From NCBI GenBank assembly GCA_902616245.1, contig CACMSB010000002.1:1-64000 (forward strand): 64,000 nt of DNA. Direction: 5' to 3'. Positions within the stretch are counted from its first letter, which is position 1; every line of letters starts with the position of its first letter. Under the pieces are notes generated by a model. It made no database searches. It was not told the origin of the DNA and saw only the letters and a list, made by a program, of their open reading frames with translations. Positions 55,584 through 63,634 of the stretch are shown here, piece after piece. Source of the DNA: an uncultured Pelagibacteraceae bacterium (lineage in GTDB: Bacteria; Pseudomonadota; Alphaproteobacteria; Pelagibacterales; Pelagibacteraceae). The translations under genes and the position numbers were made by a program.

Positions 55584-56525
55584 ATGTGCGGGATTGCAGG
55601 ATTAATTCATAGAGGAAATACTTCAAACGTTGGTTTTGAACTTCAGGGTATGCTTCAAGCATTAAAGCATAGAGGAGAAGATTCAACTGGATACGCTCTA
55701 TACGGAAAAACTGACGGTCAAAATTTCATCATGCGATTTAAGGTTGGTGAAAATGTTGCAGAGGGAAGTTCTTCAGTAAAAGAAGATGTATCAGTTTATG
55801 ACGAAAGAAAAAAAATTGTTGATTCTTATCTTTCTGAGCTAGGCGCTAAAGTAATAAAAGAAGATAGAATTCTTCCTTATTCATTACGATATGAAATTCA
55901 GTATGACAAAGATTTAATGGAATTTTCTCAAAAAATAGAAAGTGTTGAAGGTGTAGAAATATTATCTATGGGAAAATCTCTAGAAGTAATTAAAGATCTA
56001 GGAAACGCTGAAGTTGTTTGTAACAGATATAATTTAGATAAAGTTGTCGGGACACATGCAATTGGTCATGCTAGGATGGCAACAGAGTCGGGAGTGGATA
56101 TTAAATCTGCTCACCCATTTTGGGGTTATCCTTTTAGCGATGTGTCAGTCGTTCATAATGGACAATTAACAAACTATTGGAACAATAGAAGAGTATTGGA
56201 AAACAAGGGCATGAGATTTATGTCAGAATGTGACTCTGAATTAATCGCTGTATATCTTGCAGAAAAAATGAGAAATGGAGCTACATTAGAAGAGGGAATG
56301 AAAGAGTCTCTCGTCGGTTTAGATGGGGTATTTACTTATTTTGTTGCTACAAAAGATAGCTTAGGAATGGCGAAAGATACAATGGCTGCAAAACCACTAG
56401 TATTGTATGAGTCAGATGATTTAGTTGCAATGGGGTCAGAGGAAATTGCAATAAGATCAATATTACCACAAGAAATCGAAACTTATGATCCTTTTGATGG
56501 AGAAGTTAAAGTATGGCAAATTTAA
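55584..56525 (+). CDS. mgsA: N-methylglutamate synthase subunit A (class-II amidotransferase)
   Basis: MgsA (313 residues) is the glutaminase-like subunit. It starts MCGIAGLIHRGN, so Cys2 is the N-terminal nucleophile after Met removal. RHRGEDSTGYALYG-type sequence (LKHRGEDSTGYALYG), GHARMATESGVDIKSAHPFW and VVHNGQLTNYWNNR are the class-II GATase elements. It is thought to release methylamine from gamma-glutamylmethylamide for transfer. It overlaps mgsB by 13 bases. Confidence 0.92.
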   Translation: MCGIAGLIHRGNTSNVGFELQGMLQALKHRGEDSTGYALYGKTDGQNFIMRFKVGENVAEGSSSVKEDVSVYDERKKIVDSYLSELGAKVIKEDRILPYSLRYEIQYDKDLMEFSQKIESVEGVEILSMGKSLEVIKDLGNAEVVCNRYNLDKVVGTHAIGHARMATESGVDIKSAHPFWGYPFSDVSVVHNGQLTNYWNNRRVLENKGMRFMSECDSELIAVYLAEKMRNGATLEEGMKESLVGLDGVFTYFVATKDSLGMAKDTMAAKPLVLYESDDLVAMGSEEIAIRSILPQEIETYDPFDGEVKVWQI

Positions 56526-57367
56526 AAACATCAGAAAAAAAAAGTAAAGCTCAATCAATGGGACTTCATACAGAAGTCTTAACTGGAAAAACACAACAAA
56601 AATTTTTTAATCCAGATGAGGCAGAGAATTTTTATTACTTTGGGACATATGATGTAGATTTTAATAAAAGAACTGAGATTGACGTTAAGAACATGGATTG
56701 TCGTGAAGCAAATAAAAAAATTGATGAATTAATGAAAGATGGATACGGAACTATTGTAATAAAGAACCCACAGGGAAAACATAGCTTGGGAGTTGGAATT
56801 CTCAATAAATTAAATTTAATATTTGAAGGTAGTTTGGGTTACTTTGGGTGTGGATCAATGGATGGTCCTATTGTTAGAATTAATGGAAGAGTGGGTTGGT
56901 CATGTGCAGAAAATATGATGGCGGGAAAAGTAGTAATTGAAAAAAATGCAGGGTCTTGTTTTGGTGCGGCAATTAGAGGTGGAGATCTGATATGCAAAGG
57001 AAGCGTAGGTGCCAGAACAGGAATTGATCAAAAAGGTGGGACAATAATTATTGGCGGTGATGCTGGTGCTTTTACAGGTTTTATGATGCAGAGAGGGCGA
57101 ATTATTATTCTTGGAGATGTTGGAATAAATTTAGGAGATTCTATGTATGATGGGACAATTTTTGTAGGTGGAAAAATTGGATCATTTGGTAGTGATGCTG
57201 TCGAAGCTGAATTAACTGATTCAGATCAAGATTGGCTTAAAAGAAAATTAAAGGTTGCAGAGATCGGAGAAAACTTCGATGTTTCTAAGATGACCAAAGT
57301 TGTAGCAGGAAAAAAACTTTGGAATTACGATGCTCTTGAACCTACAGAAAAAAAAGGAGCAATTTAA
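56513..57367 (+). CDS. mgsB: N-methylglutamate synthase subunit B (GltB C-terminal-like)
   Basis: MgsB (284 residues) corresponds to the GXGXG beta-helix domain of glutamate synthase. Repeats are visible in GYFGCGSMDGPIVRINGRVG, GGDLICKGSVGARTGIDQKG and GGTIIIGGDAGAFTGFMMQR. It serves as a structural subunit between the amidotransferase and FMN subunits. Its ATG lies inside mgsA, and its stop directly abuts the mgsC ATG with no gap, so subunit ratios are set by translational coupling. Confidence 0.92.
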   Translation: MANLKTSEKKSKAQSMGLHTEVLTGKTQQKFFNPDEAENFYYFGTYDVDFNKRTEIDVKNMDCREANKKIDELMKDGYGTIVIKNPQGKHSLGVGILNKLNLIFEGSLGYFGCGSMDGPIVRINGRVGWSCAENMMAGKVVIEKNAGSCFGAAIRGGDLICKGSVGARTGIDQKGGTIIIGGDAGAFTGFMMQRGRIIILGDVGINLGDSMYDGTIFVGGKIGSFGSDAVEAELTDSDQDWLKRKLKVAEIGENFDVSKMTKVVAGKKLWNYDALEPTEKKGAI

Positions 57368-58759
57368 ATGGCAAAGAAAAAAAATGGTAATGGAAAATCA
57401 AACGGACATTCTAATGGTAATGGAATAGCTTCAAGAAACAAAAGTTTGTTGGGACACAACGCTATTTTTACCCCAGAAGTTATGGACGACATTCATATCA
57501 AAGCCGAATTAGGAAGATACAGAATGAGAGGAATGGCTTTGATGAAAAAGATACCTACTTTTGATGATCTAGTTTTCTTGCCAGGTACATTAACAAGATT
57601 TGTTATTGAAGGTTACAGAGAAAAATGTGAGACCAAAACTATTATTGGTCCAAGATGTGAAAATCCAATTGAGCTTGATATTCCAGTTTACATTACGGGA
57701 ATGAGTTTTGGAGCTTTATCTTATGAAGCAAAGACTGCATTAGCTAGAGGTGCTACAATGGCTGGTAGCGCAACATGTTCTGGTGAAGGTGGAATGATAC
57801 CAGATGAGAGAAGATATTCAGAAAAATGGTTTTATCAGTGCATACAATCAAGATACGGTTTTAACCCACACCATGCACAATTAGCTGATGGAATTGAGGT
57901 ATTTATTGGACAAGGACAAAAAGTTGGAATGGGTGGTCATTTGATGGGTCAAAAAGTTACTGACCAAGTTGCAGAAATGAGATCGCTACCTGCAGGTATT
58001 GATCAAAGATCTCCGGCAAGACATCCTGATTGGCTGGGTCCAGATGATTTAGCTTTAAAAGTTCAAGAGCTTAGAGAATTAACAAAAAATAAAGTGCCAA
58101 TTCAATTAAAACTTGGAGCAGCTAAAGTGTATGATGATGTAAGGATGGCAGCGAAATGTGATCCAGATTCAATTTATCTTGATGGAATGGAGGGTTCAAC
58201 AGGTGCTGGGCCACACATTGCAGCTGCAAACACAGGTATCCCAGGAATTGCTGGAATTAGAGAAGCAAGAAGAGCTTTGGATGATGTAGGTAAAACTGGA
58301 AAAGTAACTTTGATTTATGCCGGTGGTGTTAGAGATGGAGCAGATATGGCTAAAGCTTTAGCACTTGGTGCAGACGCAATTGCAATCGGAACAGGCGCAA
58401 TGGTGGCTTTAAATTGCAATAAGGAAATACCAGAATCTAACTTTGAAAAAGAAATGGGTGTTCCCGCAGGTCATTGCTACCACTGTCACACGGGTAGATG
58501 TCCGGTAGGAGTTGCTACTCAAGATCCTAAATTAAGGAAAAGATTAAATCCTGATGATGCAGCATTAAGAGTGTATAATTACTTGCATGCGATGACATTG
58601 GAGGCTCAATTGTTGGCTAGAGCATGTGGAAAAACAAATATTCACTCACTAGAACCAGAAGATATGGCTGCATTAACAATGGAGGCTTCTGCTTTAGCTA
58701 AAGTGCCTCTTGCAGGAACAAATCATACAGTAGGAGTTAAAGATTTCCATAAAATCTAA
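57368..58759 (+). CDS. mgsC: N-methylglutamate synthase subunit C (FMN/Fe-S glutamate synthase domain)
   Basis: MgsC (463 residues) is the TIM-barrel subunit. VYITGMSFGALSYEAKTAL, YLDGMEGSTGAGPHIAAANT and LIYAGGVRDGADMAKALALG (FMN phosphate site) are glutamate-synthase-like, and the cysteine cluster CYHCHTGRCPVGVATQD would hold an iron-sulfur cluster. It begins with a Lys/Asn/Gly-rich tail (KKKNGNGKSNGHSNGNG). It would reduce the imine formed from 2-oxoglutarate and methylamine to N-methylglutamate. Confidence 0.93.
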   Translation: MAKKKNGNGKSNGHSNGNGIASRNKSLLGHNAIFTPEVMDDIHIKAELGRYRMRGMALMKKIPTFDDLVFLPGTLTRFVIEGYREKCETKTIIGPRCENPIELDIPVYITGMSFGALSYEAKTALARGATMAGSATCSGEGGMIPDERRYSEKWFYQCIQSRYGFNPHHAQLADGIEVFIGQGQKVGMGGHLMGQKVTDQVAEMRSLPAGIDQRSPARHPDWLGPDDLALKVQELRELTKNKVPIQLKLGAAKVYDDVRMAAKCDPDSIYLDGMEGSTGAGPHIAAANTGIPGIAGIREARRALDDVGKTGKVTLIYAGGVRDGADMAKALALGADAIAIGTGAMVALNCNKEIPESNFEKEMGVPAGHCYHCHTGRCPVGVATQDPKLRKRLNPDDAALRVYNYLHAMTLEAQLLARACGKTNIHSLEPEDMAALTMEASALAKVPLAGTNHTVGVKDFHKI

Positions 58760-58767
58760 TAGCAAAT

Positions 58768-59178
58768 ATGCCAAAGAAAAAAGGTAAGAAAAAAGTCAAA
58801 TCAAAAGAAATCAAAGGTCAATTAGGTAAGAAAAAAGAGACTGCTAGAGAAAAAATGATTGGCCAAACAATTGGCTATCGATATGACGTTAATCTTTTGC
58901 CTGACTATAGTCGACTCACTCCATTTTTAAAAAAATATATAGAAGCTATGGGTTGGGATGATCTTAATTGGTTAGAAGATGTTCATATGGGATATGAAGA
59001 AAATAGACCTGCTGTATTCGATAGAAATGCTAACGGTTGGGTAACGATACCAAGTAAAATAAAATTACCTAATAATCAGCAGGATAGAGATATGATAGCT
59101 AGAGAATTATTGGTAAAGTTTCAAATGTCCCCGAATCATCCTCTGGTTGACCTTAAAAAAGCATATTTAAAATTCTAA
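58768..59178 (+). CDS. Basic conserved hypothetical protein after mgsC
   Basis: This 136-residue protein starts with a strongly basic tail (MPKKKGKKKVKSKEIKGQLG) followed by a compact domain with IGYRYDVNLLPDYSRLTPFL, MGWDDLNWLEDVHMGYEENR and FDRNANGWVTIPSKIKLPNN. There is no membrane segment. It is nine bases after mgsC and the last gene of the gmaS-mgsABC run. I do not recognise a family. It may be an accessory or assembly subunit of the N-methylglutamate system. Confidence 0.7.
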   Translation: MPKKKGKKKVKSKEIKGQLGKKKETAREKMIGQTIGYRYDVNLLPDYSRLTPFLKKYIEAMGWDDLNWLEDVHMGYEENRPAVFDRNANGWVTIPSKIKLPNNQQDRDMIARELLVKFQMSPNHPLVDLKKAYLKF

Positions 59179-59304
59179 TTTCAATTTCAAGTTGATAAAA
59201 TAATTATTAACTTCTACTTTTTATAAATAATTATAAATAAAATAAAATTGTCAGCGTAAAAAAAATTTCATAGAGTCTGTTAACTATTAATAGGAGAGAG
59301 AAAT

Positions 59305-60705
59305 ATGACTGATCAATTAGGTGCTCTCACAACCTTATTTACAGAATTTTACTATTGGGTAACTGTGGTTCTTATGTTTTTGATCCACGTGGGTTTCTGT
59401 ATGTATGAAGTTGGGGCATCTCGTTACAAACATCACCAACACACTCTTATGAAAAATACAATGCTGATACCACTGGTAACAGTCACATGGTTTTTCTTTG
59501 GTTGGTGGATATACTGGGCATTTCCAACAGGGCCCGGATTAGCTCCCTCGATTATGACCGAAAGTACTGGTCTAGTTCTTGGAGGTGGATTTGGTGGAAA
59601 TGATCTTGCTAATCCTACAAATGCATTGATGGCCGTAAATCTTAATGATCATATAATGGGTGTCTTCTGGGCAGCCTTTTTATTATTTTCATGGACTGCA
59701 GCTTCAATTGTATCTGGAGCGGTTATTGAAAGGATAACTACTTTTGCATTTGGAATACTTGCAATTGCAATTGGATCTGTTTTCTGGACAATAGATGCTT
59801 CATGGGGATGGCATTTTGATGGATGGATGTTAAAAATATTAGGATATCACGATGCTTATGCTTCCGGAGTAATTCACGCAATTGCCGGAGGTTTTGCCTT
59901 AGGTGTTCTAATTGTTTTAGGACCAAGAATTGGAAAATTTTCATCTAGCGGAGAACCAAGAAACATTGGACCAAGAAATCCTTGGTTAGTGACTGTTGGA
60001 TTATTCTTAATCTATACAGGTTTTTGGGGCTTTTACGCTGCATGTAATGTTCCGATTTATGATCTTGGACCTGAATATGGTATGGAAGGTGTAACTTTCT
60101 TTACTGCAACGAACATCTACCTAACTCCCACCACACTTAGTGGAATAACGATGAACTTTTTAATGTCGTTATCTGGAGGGTTGTTAGCAGGGTATGTGGT
60201 CTCGAAGGGAGATCCTTTCTGGACTTATTCATCAGGACTTGCGGGAATAATATGTGCATCTGCAGGTAATGATTTATATCATCCAATACAATCAATGATA
60301 ATCGGTATGATCGGAGTAGTTATAGCTTACAAAATGCATTACTGGGTCGAGAAAAAATATAAAATCGACGATGCAGTTGGAGCAGTAGCTGTTCATGGTT
60401 ATGCTGGATTTGTTGGTCTTGTAATATGTGGATTCGTTTTAAATGGTTATCCTTCATCTGGATACAGTGTTGGAGCAATGTGGGACGGAACTAATTATGC
60501 AGCAATTAATCCACTAGGAATGTTTATCGGAGCAATAATAATGTTTTTTGTTTTAGGTATGCTTCCTGGATATATAATTGCAAAAGTTCTTCACGGAATG
60601 GGTAAATTAAGAATACCAAGAGAAGTAGAACTTGCAGGACTTGACTATACAATTATGGAAGAGGCTAAAGAAGACGAAAAAGCTGTAGTCTCGGCCAGTA
60701 GATAA
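59305..60705 (+). CDS. amt: Ammonium transporter
   Basis: Amt (466 residues) has about 11 membrane helices. The twin pore histidines are in SGVIHAIAGGFALG and VAVHGYAGFVG. The N-terminus has no cleaved signal. A cytoplasmic tail (MEEAKEDEKAVVSAS) is acidic. AGGAGAG precedes the ATG. A TTGATA-N17-TACTTT arrangement at 59192-59220 is a possible promoter. The usual partner glnK is absent. It may carry methylammonium as well as ammonium. Its location next to methylamine genes is notable. Confidence 0.93.
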   Translation: MTDQLGALTTLFTEFYYWVTVVLMFLIHVGFCMYEVGASRYKHHQHTLMKNTMLIPLVTVTWFFFGWWIYWAFPTGPGLAPSIMTESTGLVLGGGFGGNDLANPTNALMAVNLNDHIMGVFWAAFLLFSWTAASIVSGAVIERITTFAFGILAIAIGSVFWTIDASWGWHFDGWMLKILGYHDAYASGVIHAIAGGFALGVLIVLGPRIGKFSSSGEPRNIGPRNPWLVTVGLFLIYTGFWGFYAACNVPIYDLGPEYGMEGVTFFTATNIYLTPTTLSGITMNFLMSLSGGLLAGYVVSKGDPFWTYSSGLAGIICASAGNDLYHPIQSMIIGMIGVVIAYKMHYWVEKKYKIDDAVGAVAVHGYAGFVGLVICGFVLNGYPSSGYSVGAMWDGTNYAAINPLGMFIGAIIMFFVLGMLPGYIIAKVLHGMGKLRIPREVELAGLDYTIMEEAKEDEKAVVSASR

Positions 60706-60718
60706 AGGAGGTATGTAA

Positions 60719-60910
60719 ATGGCAACAGTATCAAATTGGATAGATCATTTAAGTGCCTCTGAGGTACAAGGATCTGTCTATCCAGGTGTTGGTTCGGAAG
60801 GAGTGCTAGTTATAATAGCAATTCTTATTTGGGTTGGCTGGCATGTTATTTCATCTAAACAAGAAGATGGTAAAATGAATGCAATTGTCAGAAAAAAAAC
60901 CAAGTGCTAA
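60719..60910 (+). CDS. 63-residue single-helix membrane protein after amt
   Basis: This protein begins MATVSNWIDHLSASEVQGSV and has one helix (GVLVIIAILIWVGWHVIS, about residues 28-46) and a basic tail (IVRKKTKC). AAGGAGGT, a near-perfect ribosome-binding site rare in this window, precedes its ATG, so it should be strongly translated. It is 13 bases after amt. No family is recognised. It may bind or regulate Amt in place of GlnK. Confidence 0.65.
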   Translation: MATVSNWIDHLSASEVQGSVYPGVGSEGVLVIIAILIWVGWHVISSKQEDGKMNAIVRKKTKC

Positions 60911-60948
60911 CGACTGGAAAAGCAATATAACAGACGGTTAAAACTTTT

Positions 60949-60985
60949 AAGAGGGCGCATGAAATACTGTGCCCTCTTTTTTTTT
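60949..60985 (+). terminator. Intrinsic terminator after the amt operon
   Basis: AAGAGGGC (60949-60956) pairs with GCCCTCTT (60971-60978), extended by GCA/TGT, with an eight-base loop, and is followed by a run of T to 60985. A standard rho-independent terminator, only one base before the ATG of the next small gene. Confidence 0.9.
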
Positions 60986-60986
60986 A

Positions 60987-61151
60987 ATGCAAAATTCTGA
61001 AGAAAATAATCAAAATGAAAATAAAACTCCTAGCAAAATGGCACGTCTTGCATGGCCAAAAGCAAAGTATGGAGTAATTATAGCGATATTAATTATTATC
61101 GGTGTAAATTTAATTTATTACAAAGATTTCTTTTTATCATTTTTTAAATAA
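60987..61151 (+). CDS. 54-residue membrane protein
   Basis: This short protein has a hydrophilic N-terminus (MQNSEENNQNENKTPSKMAR) and one C-terminal helix (YGVIIAILIIIGVNLIYY) ending FFLSFFK. I start it at the ATG just after the terminator, because the in-frame Met six codons earlier lies inside the terminator stem. It precedes the GlnT-like synthetase by 17 bases. It has no family I can name. Transcription would have to read through or start in the terminator region. Confidence 0.5.
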   Translation: MQNSEENNQNENKTPSKMARLAWPKAKYGVIIAILIIIGVNLIYYKDFFLSFFK

Positions 61152-61168
61152 TTGTGTTACGTTATTAG

Positions 61169-62494
61169 ATGGCTAAAAATTTATTTAAAATTTCAAAACA
61201 AAAAAAAATTAAATATTTTTTGATAAGTTTTGTAGATTTATTTGGTGTCTTAAGATCAAAATTGGTTCCTGCTCATGCAATAAAAGATATGCAAGTAAAT
61301 GGTGCTGGATTTGCTGGATTTGCAGCCTGGCTAGATATGACACCAGCTGATTCTGATATGTTTGCAATACCTGATCCTGACAGTTTAATTCAACTACCAT
61401 GGAATAAAGAAGTTGGTTGGTTGGCTTCAGATTTATGGATGAATGGTAAACCAGTCGATGCTTCACCAAGGGTGATGTTAAAAAAACAAATAAAAAAATT
61501 ATCTGCATTGGGATATAGCATGAAGTCAGGTGTGGAGTGTGAGTATTTTTTGATTTCTCCTGATGGGAACGCAATTGCAGATAACAGAGATACTCAATCT
61601 AAACCTTGTTATGACCAGTCTTCATTAATGAGAAGATATGAGCTTATAAAAGAAATATGTGATTGTATGATTGAAATGGGATGGGGTCCTTATCAAAATG
61701 ACCACGAAGATGCTAACGGGCAATTTGAAATGAATTGGGATTATTCAGATTGTCTAAAAACTGCTGATAGACATACTTTTTTTAAATTTATGGTTAAAGC
61801 TATTGCAGAAAAGCATGATTTGAGAGCAACATTTATGCCAAAACCTTTTGAAAATTTAACTGGTAATGGATGTCATGCACATATTTCTTTATGGAAAGGA
61901 AAGAAAAATATCTTTCTTGATAAACATGATAAGCTTGGGCTAAGCAAGACAGCTTATAACTTTTTAGGAGGCATCATGAAACATGCTTCATCCTTATCTA
62001 CTTTTTTTAATCCAACAATAAATAGTTACAGACGAATAAATGCTGCACCAACAAAATCAGGTGCCACATGGTCTCCAAGCAGTATATCATACACAGGAAA
62101 TAACCGTACACATATGATAAGGGTTCCTGATCCGGGAAGATTTGAATTAAGACTTATGGATGGATCCGCAAATCCTTATTTACTTCAAGCTAGTGTAATA
62201 GCTGCAGGAATAGAGGGATTAAGTAAAAGAATTAATCCTGGCAAACCTCTTTTTTGTAATATGTATGAGGATTATAAAAAATATCCAAACCTTTCTAAAT
62301 TACCAAATGAACTAAAAGATTCTCTTGATAAAATTGAAAATAATAAAGAAATGAATAAAGCATTTGGAAAAGAAGTAATTAAAAGTTATGTCAAGTTAAG
62401 GACTTCGGAATTAAAAGATTTTAATGATAACGAAAAATTTGATAAGTCCAAACCAATTACAAAATGGGAAAGACAGAATACTCTAGACTGTTAA
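61169..62494 (+). CDS. Glutamine synthetase family protein, GlnT-like
   Basis: This 441-residue GS-fold enzyme has metal-site motifs SGVECEYFLI and QNDHEDANGQFEMNWDYSD, GNGCHAHISLWKGKKNIF (loop) and VPDPGRFELRLMDGSANPYL. It is related to GlnT (type III-like in rhizobia) and to the nearby GmaS but clearly distinct. No GlnA adenylylation tyrosine motif is recognisable. Ammonia or amine ligase activity is expected, but the substrate is uncertain. It is coupled to a PLP ammonia-lyase-like gene one base away. Confidence 0.85.
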   Translation: MAKNLFKISKQKKIKYFLISFVDLFGVLRSKLVPAHAIKDMQVNGAGFAGFAAWLDMTPADSDMFAIPDPDSLIQLPWNKEVGWLASDLWMNGKPVDASPRVMLKKQIKKLSALGYSMKSGVECEYFLISPDGNAIADNRDTQSKPCYDQSSLMRRYELIKEICDCMIEMGWGPYQNDHEDANGQFEMNWDYSDCLKTADRHTFFKFMVKAIAEKHDLRATFMPKPFENLTGNGCHAHISLWKGKKNIFLDKHDKLGLSKTAYNFLGGIMKHASSLSTFFNPTINSYRRINAAPTKSGATWSPSSISYTGNNRTHMIRVPDPGRFELRLMDGSANPYLLQASVIAAGIEGLSKRINPGKPLFCNMYEDYKKYPNLSKLPNELKDSLDKIENNKEMNKAFGKEVIKSYVKLRTSELKDFNDNEKFDKSKPITKWERQNTLDC

Positions 62495-62495
62495 A

Positions 62496-63629
62496 GTGAA
62501 AAGCTTTGATAGTTATAGAAAATGGAAATATACAAAATTTTTATCGAATAAAAATTATAGTTTTAATCGAAATTATATTTTAAATATTATTTCGTCAAAA
62601 ATAATCACTGATGCTTTTAATTCTATATCTAAGTGGAAATATTATAAAAAAACACCATTATTAAAATTAGAGAAACTAAACAAAAATTTAAAACTTAATA
62701 ATATTTTTTACAAAGATGAGTCGAAAAGATTTCATTTAAAATCATTTAAAGCTTTAGGTGGTGCATATGCCGTAGAAAAAATATCTAAAAAGAAAAAAAA
62801 TATAATAATATCATCTGCAACAGCTGGAAATCATGGTAGATCAGTTGCTTGGGGTGCTCAAAGATTGGGTTTACAATGTAAAATTTTTGTTAGTCAATAT
62901 GTAAGTGAAGAGAGAGTAAAAGAAATTGAAAAATTTGGAGCCGATGTAATTCGAGTAAAAGGTAATTACGAAAATTCATTAAACGAGTGTAAAAAATTAT
63001 CAAAAAAGAATAATTGGAATATTGTTCAGGATGTATCTACGAAGAATTATAGTTATGTTCCTTTGTTAACTATGGCTGGTTATTCAATTATGATTAAAGA
63101 AATTTCAAAACAAACTACGCATTATATTACGCATATATTCCTTCAAGCTGGCGTTGGTGGCATGGCAGCAGGTGTAGTTGCAGGAGTTGCAAAATATTTC
63201 AAGAGAGTTCCTAAAATAATAATAGTTGAACCAGATGGAGCTGATTGTGTACTTCAAAGCATAAAAAGCAAAAGTTTAAAAAAAATTAAAATAAAAAAAG
63301 AAAGTATAATGGGTGGTATGTCATGCAATGAAATGTCTCTCATTCCTTGGCATGTATTAAAAAAGGCTAGTGATTGTTGTGTCACTGTAAATGACTCAAA
63401 AGTTCCTAAAACGGTTGCAATGCTTAAAGACAAGAAACTCAGTAAAAGATCAATAATAGGTGGTGAATGTGCTACACCAGGAATTATCAGTCTTATTAGT
63501 CTCTGTAATAATCCTAAAACAAAGAAATTAATAAATCTTAACGAAAAATCTAATGTTTTAGTTATTGGATGCGAAGGTAATGCAGATGTAAAACTTTACA
63601 AACAATTGCTATCTAAAGGCAGAAAGTAA
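62496..63629 (+). CDS. PLP-dependent diaminopropionate ammonia-lyase-like enzyme
   Basis: This 377-residue fold-type II PLP enzyme has the Lys site in RFHLKSFKALGGAYAVEKI, the phosphate loop SSATAGNHGRSVAWGAQRLG and the end VIGCEGNADVKLYKQLL. It resembles YgeX-type 2,3-diaminopropionate ammonia-lyase and also threonine/serine dehydratases. It starts with GTG one base after the upstream TAA. The product would be pyruvate plus ammonia, which the adjacent ligase could reuse. Exact substrate is uncertain. Confidence 0.8.
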   Translation: MKSFDSYRKWKYTKFLSNKNYSFNRNYILNIISSKIITDAFNSISKWKYYKKTPLLKLEKLNKNLKLNNIFYKDESKRFHLKSFKALGGAYAVEKISKKKKNIIISSATAGNHGRSVAWGAQRLGLQCKIFVSQYVSEERVKEIEKFGADVIRVKGNYENSLNECKKLSKKNNWNIVQDVSTKNYSYVPLLTMAGYSIMIKEISKQTTHYITHIFLQAGVGGMAAGVVAGVAKYFKRVPKIIIVEPDGADCVLQSIKSKSLKKIKIKKESIMGGMSCNEMSLIPWHVLKKASDCCVTVNDSKVPKTVAMLKDKKLSKRSIIGGECATPGIISLISLCNNPKTKKLINLNEKSNVLVIGCEGNADVKLYKQLLSKGRK

Positions 63630-63634
63630 ATTAT

